64,000 bases of DNA from Physcomitrium patens (taxonomy: Eukaryota > Streptophyta > Bryopsida > Funariales > Funariaceae), in NCBI RefSeq assembly GCF_000002425.4, contig NC_037254.1:18966880-19030879 (forward strand). The letters are read 5' to 3'. Every line of letters begins with the position of its first letter. Position 1 is the first letter of the stretch. Below are positions 37,331 through 49,483 of the stretch, piece after piece. The notes below the pieces were generated by a model. That model made no database searches. It was not told the DNA's origin and saw only the letters and a list, made by a program, of their open reading frames with translations. Both the position numbers and the translations under genes were made by a program.

Positions 37331-37793
37331 TTAGGTTTTAAACTTTAATAATAATCACTATTACCATCAATCTTGATTAAAATATATCACAGATCTTGAT
37401 TTATTAGTTAAAAATAAGCATACAAAGTTTGAAGAGAATCCAACATATAAATTAGGAAAAATGACTTCTAAACGGCTTAGATTTTGTTTTTTTTTTCTTT
37501 TCCAAACGTAATATAAATCTTTCAACTTAGTAAATTTTCTTAAACCATTCATTTTCTTTCAAAATTCAAAAGAATGTTAAAAGCCAAGTCAATCATTAAA
37601 AAAAACAAAGAAAATAAAAAAAAAAATTAATCCAAATAAGAAATTACTCAAAATTATATAAACCCTTACTAATCTTTAAAATCCAATATTTGACACCTTA
37701 ATTTAATTGAATCTTAATTACTTTTGATTTAATTTTTTAATTAAGATTAATATAAAAAAATTATTTAATACAATATTTTTCACTAATACAAAA

Positions 37794-37869
<76 letters not shown>

Positions 37870-40800
37870 ATTTGCTACAAAATTCGTTCAATTCATCAAA
37901 ACGTAATTTCAATTTTATGTCACAAAAAATAGAATCACTCTATCACTTTGTAAAGTTTTTACAAAGTCATTTTAATCTCAAATTCTTTAAAATCAATATG
38001 TTAAGAAACTATATGAAGTTTGCACTTAAATCTTCTTCTTTGATCAAAAAATGAAATCCATATTTCTTGTAGGTATATGGTTTTGTACTTTAGGATCTAA
38101 TTTCATCCTTTTTTGTAACTTGTCTTCTCTAGATATCAATTTAAGGCAAATATTGTTGAAAGGGACTCTTTAATTTTACCTAAAGATGCTTATAATAATT
38201 TTTTTATTAATTTTTTTTGTTTTATCTTATTTATGATCTTGAAATTAATAAGAATTTATTTTCAATAAAAAAATCATTAGTATAAATTATTTTAATATCT
38301 TTATAACGTATACATTTGTTTCTAAAGTAATTTTTTACTGTAATTTAAAAATAAGTTCTTCTATAATATAATCCATTTTTTTCTTTTATCTAATAGCCAT
38401 GCCACAATACAATACCATATATGGCTTCAAACTAATTCTTCTCATAATTTCTTAAATTAAGATATAGATCCATATTCATCTTAGTAAGCTTTTAAAATGG
38501 CTTATTGGTTGTTTTTTCAATTTAGTTGCACATATCAAAGTATATTGTAAAACATTCCACCATGATATCAAATTAGTGATAAAAAAATACCAAATAATGA
38601 TAAATTATTTTTTCTTGTGATAATCAATGATACAAATTTTCAATTCAAAAGAAAAAAAAATCATATATATATTTTTTATTCTATATTTTTTTTATAAGAT
38701 TTTAATTTCTTTTTTATAGTACTTTTAAACATACACATATAAAATCCAATGTCAATATATAATCTACCAAATTTCTACTTCTTTCAAATTCTATCTTATT
38801 GATATTAGATTTGGTATCTAAAATCTTTCTTATTGACTGATTTACATACCTATTAGTTTAAATATTTGACTTTATTTCTATTTTATTCAAAGAAGTGAGT
38901 GCAAAAAATCCTCATCTAAGTCAATTAAGCCTTAGGTTGTAGTAGTAGGCAAATTAATATCTAAATATTATTTTTTATTAAGCCTTATAATCTTTTTATT
39001 TTTGAATTTTGTTTTATAAATTTCTTTATAAATATTATATTTTCTTTAAAATTTATATAGATTTACAAAAGATAGAGAGATTATTCTATTTTTTAAAAAC
39101 TTATTTTACAAAGTATTTAAATTCAACTTCAACACTATAATAATATTATTATTTTAAATAAAAAATTTAAAATTACACTTAAAATATATTTAAAATAAAA
39201 GCTCAAGGTCTTTGGTAGTTTAATCATTAACTATTTGGAATTTTGTTTGTATAAATATTGACTTAGGATGTACATCAACATTACTTCTTACTTCCTTAAT
39301 ACATATTTAGAATCTAATTTTCTTGGCTTAGTACCTTCTAAAACATACTAAAATTTTCAATACTTAACACAAGCTTGAAGAATTTAATTATCAATTCTTC
39401 TTATTTTTTATCGTTTGAATGATTTGCTATCTCTTATTATGGCTCTTTCAAAAATAAAGACAAATTTTTCTTTTATATCCAAATGCTTTCTAATTATTCG
39501 ATGCTTTAATCTTTAGATTTATCATTGATATCCATCAATTAAGCTTCTTTCTTACATTGAGATTCAAATAGCTTCCATATCATTTATCTTAGAACCTTCA
39601 ACAAAAAACCAAAATTCTTGCATTTGATTTAGTACAATAAAATAGCTGAGTATTGCTATCTACTTTAAAAGAAACTTTAATAGCTCTTTTATATTTCTTC
39701 TAAAAACCTTCAAAAGCAATGACAAAATTGAGCACAATCTAAGCAATCTTTCCTACCACCACTTTAATTCATGTTATTATATTATCATCTTTTTTATCAT
39801 TTAAATCTTTGAGAAAGTTATTTTTAATCTCTCTTTTACATTTGTTCTTTGTGAAATATATATATATATATATATATAAAATCAAATTGAATAATTGAGA
39901 GTAAAAGTTCAGCAATTCACCTCTTCTTCAAATATATGCAACCTTTGATTAAATATGTGTTCTAATCAAAGACCACTTCTTAACTATAAGATATTAGACT
40001 TTGTTAAAGCTTAAAGGAGCTTATTGTCAATGCATTGGATGACATTAGCAATCTTCAACAAATATTACAATAAAAAAGGATGATGATATAATAAGAAGAT
40101 AATATAGAAATACTACTGGTTATAATACCATTGCAAAGTTAGGATAGAAGTAGTGCTTGGGAAATATTTTAGGCATTATAAGAATCAATGAAGAAACATA
40201 TTTCTTTCTATTACACACTTCTTTAAAAATTGGGCGTTTAATTGGGAGTCAATCCAACAATCTTGTTTGTTACATTTTTAGAAGTTGTGGCTAAGAAAGA
40301 CATTGTAATGTTTTGTATTTGGATGAATGAAAAATAAATAAAATATGGTTTATTGTTTCTAAAGTACTTCAAAATTTAATAGTATAGCAAAGAAATATTG
40401 TACCCAAAGAAGCATTTATATCTTAGATGTGTTATTATATCACAATTACTATTTCACGATACATTATTAATTAGCAAAATTCCAAGTTAATACTTATTCT
40501 TATCAATACCATAAAAAAAACTTATGTTCACTACTTCCTTGTTACTTGTATATTAATACTTCATTTAATATTACATTCTTGATTTGTATCTATGATACAA
40601 TTGATTTAATAAGATTCATATATATTCCCTCTTTTATTTCTCAAAAATACACCAAGTCATTTAAAAGATCATTAAATTTTACACAATGGCTAAGAAGACT
40701 TTGATTAATAAGAAAATAGAATACAATGGGTGCCATATTTATTCACATGGATGAAGGAAATGTATGCATGTACAAAAAGCCTACATACATTCACTCTAGA

Positions 40801-41600
40801 TGCTTATTTTATTGAAGTATCACATCTTAATATTTATCCTAAGACTAATCATAGTCTACTTGTTACTACTTAATTTTTTTTCTTTTTTTATAAATAAAAT
40901 ACTATCAATATTTTATAATTGAATTATTTAAGAATAATAACTCTAATTCTTAACTTACACTACTTTGGATCTAGTTCAACTACTATGTATTAATTCTTTT
41001 GTGAATACTTATTATGTTTAAAGTAATTTTTTACAATTCTAATAGGTTGTCTCTTATTTTAATATGCTTAAGTTAGATTGTTATTTAAATTATAATTTTG
41101 ATATTCTTTTCATTAATAGGATTGAAAGTAGAAACTTTAATAAAGATGAAGCTTTTCATCTTTTAGATCTTCTTGGATCAATTTTTCTAAACAAGAATAA
41201 TTTTAAAGAGTGTCAAGTCATTGTCAATAGTTGGAGTAGAGACCTTAATGTTTTCCTCATCATTTGTCTCTACATTTGTTTTTATACTTATCTACTTGCT
41301 TAAGTTGTCTTCAGCTTGGTCATAGAATTGTATCTTTCACAAGCACAATGGATCTTTTTGCTTTTCAATCTCTAACTATTTAAATGATTGGAAGAATAGC
41401 TCTCACTACTTTTTTTTTACTAATTCTTGCAAGATGTCTTGTATTTTGACTATATGTCTAATAAAATTGGTAATTATTTAAAACATTCTTGTTATAAAGA
41501 TAATTTTATATTGGCCTATAATTTGGTCCCTAATTTGGGCTTTAATTATTAATTTTTTATTGACTCAAAAACTTTTAATAAGTTTTTTTTATATATAATA
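37331..41600. other. AT-rich DNA, no gene recognised
   Basis: Stops in all frames. The frame at 41064-41303 lacks family features. It contains a long TA run at 37799-37860 and a shorter one near 39858-39878. Probably old transposon remains. Confidence 0.55.
37799..37860. repeat. (TA)31 microsatellite
   Basis: Sixty-two bases of uninterrupted TA, the longest dinucleotide run in the window. Confidence 0.95.
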
Positions 41601-41734
41601 CCTAAGCATTGGCTAAAGCAACTTAGATATTGACTCAAAGATTTCTTAAGTGAGTTTTTTTTATAGATCTTTCTTTATTCTTTTTTAAAGTCCTTCACTT
41701 CTAAATAGGTTACTTTAGCCAATGCTTAAGAATG
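41601..41734. repeat. Foldback sequence with 22-bp arms
   Basis: The first arm begins cctaagcattggctaaag at 41601. It is the reverse complement of ctttagccaatgcttaag at 41713-41730 with one mismatch, extending inward by four more bases with another mismatch. The arms enclose about 90 bases. A further partial copy (aatgcttagg) follows near 41754. Confidence 0.65.
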
Positions 41735-43156
41735 ATATTGGCTCATAAACAATGCTTAGGCATCATAAACAATCCAAAATAAGTTAGATTGTGTTAAAAT
41801 ATTCAGTAAGTGCTACCTTTATTAAAATTAGGGAAGAAAAAAATTATTCCTTCTTAGACTTGATTAAGGCCTAAGCTCCTCTTGTGCTCTCTTTAATATT
41901 GGTGTTAACTTTCTTATTAGTTGCTTAAGTTCTATCTTCTTTTTCTATTAAATTTAACTTGGTTTTTTTATTATAAAATTTTGTTTATTTGAAATGCCAC
42001 AATAGTTTTTAGTGGATGTATTCCATATTTACTACAAAGATTTGTAATCTTTGAAGCTTGTATAAGAGATAAAAAAAATAAATATTGATGACTTTTGGCT
42101 CTTACATATTGTCAAGGCTGATTGTTGAATGATATTGAATAATAATTTTGCTTGCTTTAAAGTGCATGTGCTAGTGATTGCTATAGTTAAGACTATTGTT
42201 TATATCTAAATAATAATTTTTGTATAATTAGAATATAATATGAAAAATAGGATATCAAATATTTGATGGTATTTCATATTAAACATCAAGCTAAATCAAT
42301 ATCACTTTTTAAATGTATAAATTAAAAAATATATATATTTTAGTTTTTAAGTCATTGTTTTGCTCTTCAGAAATCAATAATTTTCTTTATTTTTCAAAAG
42401 ATATGTGTACATGATAAAGAACATATTTTTCTTATTTATTTTTTCAAATTAAATCCTTTATTCTTGCTTGTACTAATTGCATAAGAAACTAAATAAACAA
42501 ATTTAGTAATTGCCACTAAGTAATAAATTATTCAAAAAGAAATAAAGTATGCTTCACATTCTATCCATCCATCAAATAGCTTCTTATACTAGGTGCCTTC
42601 TAAATAGACAATCAATGTATATTGCCACCTAAGTCAAAGAAAAAAAAAAAAAAAACATGACAAAATCATAGACAATGTAATTTACAAAAAAAACAAACAA
42701 AGACATTAGAGTATCTTAAGTTAACTTGATCTATCTAATTGCCAAATTAGTGCCCATATTCTTGTCTTATTCTACACCTACTTCTTTTGAGTTGATTATA
42801 TGTTAATTCTTGCTAGTTTTTTTAATAACCAAAAAATGACTAAATATTCTAATTTTATATGTTGCAAGTTAATCTTTTTTGTTTGACCATCTAGAATCCA
42901 ATTCAATAGTCCAAGCTAATATTTTATTGAGCCAAAATAACACTCAATTTAGCCTGGGTTCTTCTTTTAATAAATTGTATGCTTAATATCTTTAAATAAA
43001 TTTTAATTCTCTTCAATTATTTAATTTATAAAAATAGCTTCTAATCTTCTAATTGATTTTTTTTATTCTTTATATATCTACAAATATCATATAAGTTTTA
43101 ATCTTTAATTCAATGCCTTGTAATGTTTCTTAATCATAGACTTGGAAGTAAGTAAT
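41735..43156. other. AT-rich DNA, no gene recognised
   Basis: AT-rich, without recognisable domains. The end lies directly before a plus-oriented family A LTR and may be decayed internal element sequence. Confidence 0.45.
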
Positions 43157-43640
43157 ATCATAGACATACATTATTACTTAGATAAGAAGTATTAAGTAAA
43201 ACATAAATGAAGGTAGATTTGATAATATCTTATGGATAAGCTTTATAGAAGCTTTACAGATGCATATTTGACTTTAAACATGTTTATAACTGATTATTAG
43301 GTTAGATTCTTGGCCAAAATTTCATATCTACCACACATGTTGGTAACTTGTAGCACAAGTTGGCAATGTGGCACACATAGATGAAACTTATCTTATAAGT
43401 TAAACATATGTTTGAGGTCCTATAAAAACATTGTCACATATCTTTTAATTAAATATTATATATGGAAGTACGAATGAAGCTTTTTTTACTCTTATCAACA
43501 TCTTTGTTGTCCTTAGTCTTGTTTCAAATGTTACTACTTTATTTATCTTTAGAAATAGCCATTTTAATTTAATATTATACCATCTTTGAATAATTTTCTA
43601 TTCTTTTTTAATAATCTAAGAACGAATTAAGGAATTTCAT
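43157..43640 (+). mobile_element. LTR, chromovirus family A, plus orientation
   Basis: Starts tatcatagacatac, like tgtcatagacatcc at 4322. It continues with gataatatcttatgga, agctttatagaagctttaca, ggtcctataaaaacattgtcaca and aatagccattttaattt in the same order as the other copies. The right edge is approximate. Confidence 0.65.
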
Positions 43641-43940
43641 GTTTATGCTTTATTTTCTTGATACTAGATATGATATAAAGTTACTTTATGAATTGTATTG
43701 TGAAAGTATGTTGTCAAGTTTAATTTTTGATCATAATCTTGTTTGTGAATTATTGTCTTTTTTATCAATTTTCTTTCTACAATTTGATTGTAGAGTTTGA
43801 TAAGCTTGTTCACTTTGAGGATGTAGAAGGTATTCTTATGGTATTTAATTAAATGATTATTCGAAAGGATGATTATGATACTACTTAAGAATTGAAAATC
43901 CTTATCACCAACAATTTCTCAAAAATATTAAAACTTAAGC
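43640..43940 (-). mobile_element. Ty3/gypsy integrase remnant
   Basis: Minus-strand translation gives VGDKDFQFLSSIIIILSNN, then KLIKLYNQIVERKLIKKTI and HKQDYDQKLN. The layout (SDxGxQF, then an NGxxE-N motif and HKxDWDxKL) is that of the second half of a gypsy integrase core. The orientation is opposite to the adjacent LTR, so this is a separate insertion. Confidence 0.6.
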
Positions 43941-45874
43941 TTAATCTTTTTGTAGAAAAGTAAAGCTATTATTGTTGCATTATTTTTATTTTTATTACAC
44001 TTGCCTCTACTCATTTGGTGCTAGAATTTGTAACTAAGATAATATATATTTTTTTGGTACAACTACTAGTGTTGATTGATTTAATAAAATTAACTTCTTG
44101 CTTCTCAAAAGAATAAATTAATATAATTTGAATGAATGGTTAATAGAAATTTAGTGAAGATATTTTTCTTTTGTTCTTCTCTTTTTAGTTAAGATGGATA
44201 ATCAATATTGGATTTGAATTTGAATTCCATCCTTTAAAATCTATTGCATGATTGAATTCTGATAGAAGTAATGTTTATCCTGCTATTTGTTTAAAAAAAT
44301 TGAGTTTATTTACAAGATATTCAAAAGAGACATCATTAATATAAAATACCATGTAATATTCAAATAAGATAATAAGATGCATTTCTTATAAGTATTGATT
44401 AGGGCTAGTGCCTCTTTTTTTGTAGTTGTGTATTTTTTTCTACTTTATTCATCTACTTATTTTAAACTGTATATATATATATATATATATGACATTTTTT
44501 TTAAGTTATATTGTCATATGATGGTATTGAGACAAAAACTAGATACATTAAGCATTATGTAAAAATCCAAATCCCAATTTGGTTGGTTTTTATATAATGC
44601 TTGATGTACATCAAGTATTAGAGTAATATTTAGAATTTATTATTAACTATGAATAAGACTATCAAATAATGCTATTGATATTAAGAAAATATCTATATAA
44701 TAATACAATCACCTATTTTATTCAAAGAACTATATTTGTTTTAATTATGATTATTATTAATATATTATTAATTTTATTTTTTTAAAAAATAAATATTTAA
44801 TAACAAGAGATTTGGAAATTAAAATAATAGAGCTTTATATAATAATAAATATACAACTAAAAGGTGCTTTAAAATAATAAAAAACTAATGCAAATGTTTT
44901 AAAAATAATTAATTGAAGTTGGTAATAAAATATGGTTATTCTATCATAATACAAAGATTAATCAATCTTATGAGAAGTTAGATTATAAAAGACTTTGTCT
45001 ATTTATTATCCAAAAAAAAATTAATCTAATTGTATGTTGATGGCAATTACAAAAATTAATAAAAGCTTATATAATAATGCATGTATTTTTTATTGAGTAT
45101 TATACTACCATTAACTTGTCAAGTAGAAAGTAATTACTATCACTACTTATTAAAATAGATAAAAACAAAGAATTTAACGTGGAAGAAGTTTTATAATGAA
45201 AATTAAAAAAATCAATTGAAATATCTTGAATATTAGAAAAAAATATGATATTAGTGAATGTACATAAGAGCCATTTAAGATTCTTGCAAATGTATTAAAA
45301 ATTCTTACTATTTCTTATCAACAACATCCATCAAAATCAAAGATTAATTATCAAGAATAAGATGGTAAAAAATTAAAGAAAAATTAGTTTAAAGATCAAT
45401 TTATAAAACTTCTTTGAAACATGTGTAATCAATAATCAATTAATTCAACTTAAAAGTTATTATTTAAAAAAATTCAAGTGATACAATTATATTATTTTAA
45501 TACAAATAATATTACAATTGCAATGAAGATCTTCAAAAGAGACATGAATTACCTTAAATACATAACAAAATGCCATATGTTTGATATCACAATATTTAAA
45601 GAGACTCTGTATGCTTAATTATAGTATTGGAACTAGACGGTTTAATTGATTGCATACAAAATGTCTTGTTTGAAGATAATTATGAAAACTCATTAATAAT
45701 CAAATAACATGGTGGTTTTAGTGCCATTGTATAAAATATTATTAATGACTAAACAAACCTATCAATCAACTTTACAAAGATTCAAGATTAATATTTGTTG
45801 CTAATATTATTTGACAAATCTTAGACCTCTTAATGATCTATTTTTTAAAAAAGAGGAGGTGAAGTAAGTAATTA
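43941..45874. other. AT-rich DNA with hairpin and faint pol-end sequence
   Basis: No intact gene. A hairpin at about 44549-44602 pairs aagcattatgtaaaaa with ttttatataatgctt. 45260-45340 on the plus strand resembles the stretch near 3690-3760 of the first element (helical region after integrase), so this may be the end of another family A copy whose LTR follows. Confidence 0.4.
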
Positions 45875-46290
45875 AAAAAATTCCTATATTATCCAAATAA
45901 TAATTATCCAAATAGACAAGTAGGAATAAATGAAGTAGATAGAATAGGTAAGATATACAATATTTTTTTTTAAAAAAATTAAAGAAGTTTCTTAAATATG
46001 AGCTACATCTTTATATTTCTATATATATACCACATGACTATTGAACTTATGGCATAAACTTCTTAATTTCAAAAAGCATCAATAGATGCAATTTACAACT
46101 TGATGCTTAAGCTACAAGTCTTGTGATCTACAGAAAGCTTCCATAAGACCTTGATAAGAAATAAAAATGAAGATAAGAATGAGGTTATTAGTAGTCTTAT
46201 GAACACTTTTTTTATTTTTATATTTAAGACCTGATTCAAGACTCTTTAGTTTCTTTGAATTGAACAACAATCATTCATATAATCTTCTAT
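45875..46290 (+). mobile_element. Probable diverged LTR, family A
   Basis: Weaker similarity than the other copies. Supporting pieces are aatgaagtagataga near the start, agaagtttcttaa, tataccacatgact, and a final part with aatgaagataagaatg and gattcaagactctttagttt, in the order seen at 4330-4710. Confidence 0.35.
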
Positions 46291-46653
46291 CTTACATCCA
46301 TATCTTTTGTCCTTCGTATATTCTTTTTTTGATAATATACAAATATATTTTCTTTCAAATTTTGTTTAGACTGATATCTTTGATAATGCATAAATTTATT
46401 GAATATATTAACAATTCAAATGGTCTTTAATTAAAAAATAAAAATTCTTTCTTAAAAGTAAAAAATACTATTATTTTATTTTAAAATTATAATGATATAA
46501 AATTTAAAAATTAAACTAATACTATCTATTACACATTTTATTTTAATATAATTTTTAAATATAATTTTGATGTATACAAAAATCTACTCAATATAAAATA
46601 ATATTATATGAAAATAATATTTCACCTTAAATTATAAAACAAAAATATAATTG

Positions 46654-46689
<36 letters not shown>

Positions 46690-49083
46690 GAAACATCATA
46701 TGTTGAATTATTTGGAAGTTTTTTTAAATACTGCATCTCTATTTTTTTCAATAATTTAGATAAGTTAAATTTCAATTTATTTATTATTTATTATTTAATT
46801 TAGGTATTTATTTTAAATAATATATAATTTTAAAAAATATTTTGTACATATTTATGCTATTATTAATAAAAATATATTTATTCTTACAGAGACTACTTTA
46901 ATACAGAATTTAAAAACCGTATTTTTAGAATTATAATATAAGCTATTATTTTATTTCAAAATATTTTATTCTAATTCTATTCATTTTTATGAAATATACA
47001 AACTTTAATAGAATACAATTTGTTCTCTTATTTTTGAATAAAACCATGTTTTGTTATCAAATTCTAACGTATTTAAATTATATAAATACTTTACTACATG
47101 TATTAAAATTTACATGTATATATAAGACAGTCTAGATAATTTTATTTTTATAAAAAATATTATATATATATATATATATTAAATTTTTATTACCAATATA
47201 GTTTTGTTATAATCAAGCACTACTTATTAGTTTTAGATTATGTGATTTTAGATAATAAATATACAATATTTGATGTTGGTTGGATATTAAGTTTGTGTGA
47301 AAAATAATAATATATCTAATTTATATTATATTAGGCAAGATGATTAGAGATACAAGCAAAAAGATTCTTTGGTGGATGAATAGTAACCATTTACCAAAAT
47401 ATAAGATAAATATACTTTATGCTTGTCAATATTTTCTTTATTTTGTTTAATTTAATTTTTACTTAAAAATACCAACATTAATATATCATTACATGTGTAT
47501 GTTTATGTGTGTATATATACATATATATCCTTAAAAAGAAAATTATGAATAAGTAGTATTTTAAATTATATGTACATATATGTGTAAATATTTATTTCAA
47601 ATAGAAGTAGAAAGAAAAATATGTAGATAAAAATACCTATACAATTCTAAAAATATATACCTTAATGAAACCAATCAATTTTTTAGTCTTCCTGATATTA
47701 CAATAATAGAAAAAAGATATTTTTTAGAAGAATTTGTTTTTACAAGTTAATATTAGTCAATTTTAGAAAATTAATGGCATAAAAGATGTTCAAACTTTTC
47801 ATTATTTATAATTGGAATTCTTTTATATTTGGATAAATTTAAAAACAATTATTTTTTACAACTTTAATAAAGAATATGCTTGGAAATTTTTAAAATTTTA
47901 TAAAAAATCTAACAATAAATGATGTAGATAAGAAAATTAAATTTAAAACTTAAAATTCAAAAATTAAAATATAATGATTTGATTTTACATCGTCACTTTT
48001 GAAATAGTTAAGAATAATTATGGAGTTGCTAAAAGATAATAAAATGTAAGTTGATGACAGTATTAAAAGTAGGTATTTTTATAAGAAATTTATTTTATTA
48101 CTAGCTATTAAATAAATGTAGATTTATTTTTTATTAAATAAGATAATTAATCAATTTAGGACTTTAATGTTCTAATTGAGATTACATCTTTTTAAAATTA
48201 AAAAAACTATTATTTATATTTATTATTGAGACAAATCATTTGTATGATGATAGATTTGATATTATTCTTGAAAATCTTCTAGAGTGTAGTTAGTTTGTAT
48301 TATAGTAGCAATTACAAAATAAATCGTTTATTCTATTTAAATTTGTTTTCTGGATTAACAAATATAATTAGAACAAAAAATACCCAATATTACCTTTAAA
48401 TGTCCTAATATCTTCATAATAATATTATTAATGAGGAGTTGGCATCTTCTACAATTCATTTATTTATCTAAAGGTGATATAATAATTATTAATTTACACA
48501 AGCCAAAGTAATCATCTTTATATAATCTACTCAAAAATAAAACTAGAAAATGCATATAAAATATAGAATACATGAAGTTATGATTTTAAATATTAGTCAA
48601 AATAAAATTATATATATATACACATGATTTTTTATAAAATTTTAATATATGTATAGAGATGACTCATTTTAATTTTTTGGGACATAATGATTCAACATAT
48701 GCCATCACAATAACACCATATCATTTCTAATTATATACATTTTTTTTAAAATAAAATACATAAATAAATACATCTTTAATTAAATGATATCAAAAAATTA
48801 ATATATAAAATATATTTTAAATGCAAAACATTTCATGATGAAAATGAATAGAAATCAATTTATGACAATTAACTAGTCTGATGCAAGTATACAATTCTTT
48901 TAGCACAGAACATCTAAACTTGATGTAAAATTAAAAGTAATAATTATAAAATGCCATGTCACAAATGAACACTACAAAAGTGTATTTTTTTACATAAATA
49001 TAAAATATAAAATACGCCTAGGTATATATATATATATATATTTATACACTCAAACACGCACAGAAATATATGTATGTGTATGT
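46291..49083. other. AT-rich DNA, no gene
   Basis: Almost pure AT filler with TA runs near 46658-46685, 47162-47179 and 49024-49040. No recognisable coding content. It ends where GC rises at the NOP58 promoter. Confidence 0.65.
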
Positions 49084-49483
49084 AAACAACAATGTGATGC
49101 TGCGGGAAACAAACGCGCCCTAAACGGAGAAACAAAGGCGCCAACGAAGGAAGCCCTAACGAGCACCCATAATTCATCCAATGCATAGAGACATTCGTTC
49201 AAACCCTGGGGGTTTTAGGCGGAGCCAGGGTTTGGGCTCTCATTCCGCCGCAACCATTGTTGCGGTATTGTTGTGTAGCGGCGACCGAGCGTGCGATTGC
49301 ATGCTCTCTTTTCTCATGCTTTGATTTACGTCGGCCCTTGGAACCCCCACTAGGAAGAAGAACAGGAGAATTCCTCATCGCATTTTTTTATTTATCAGCG
49401 CAACCCCGCTTTTTCAGAAGTGGGTTGTTGGGTTTGGTTGTCGCACTGAGTGGGGGTGACGAGAAAGCCTTTTCTGATTCACA
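49084..49483 (+). promoter_or_regulatory. Promoter and 5' UTR of NOP58
   Basis: GC rises sharply here. A telomere-like CCCTAAAC lies at 49118-49125, AAACCCT at 49201-49207, and a site II-type TGGGCT at 49233-49238. Telo-box plus site II pairs are known in promoters of plant ribosomal protein and ribosome biogenesis genes, which fits a NOP58 gene downstream. Confidence 0.5.
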
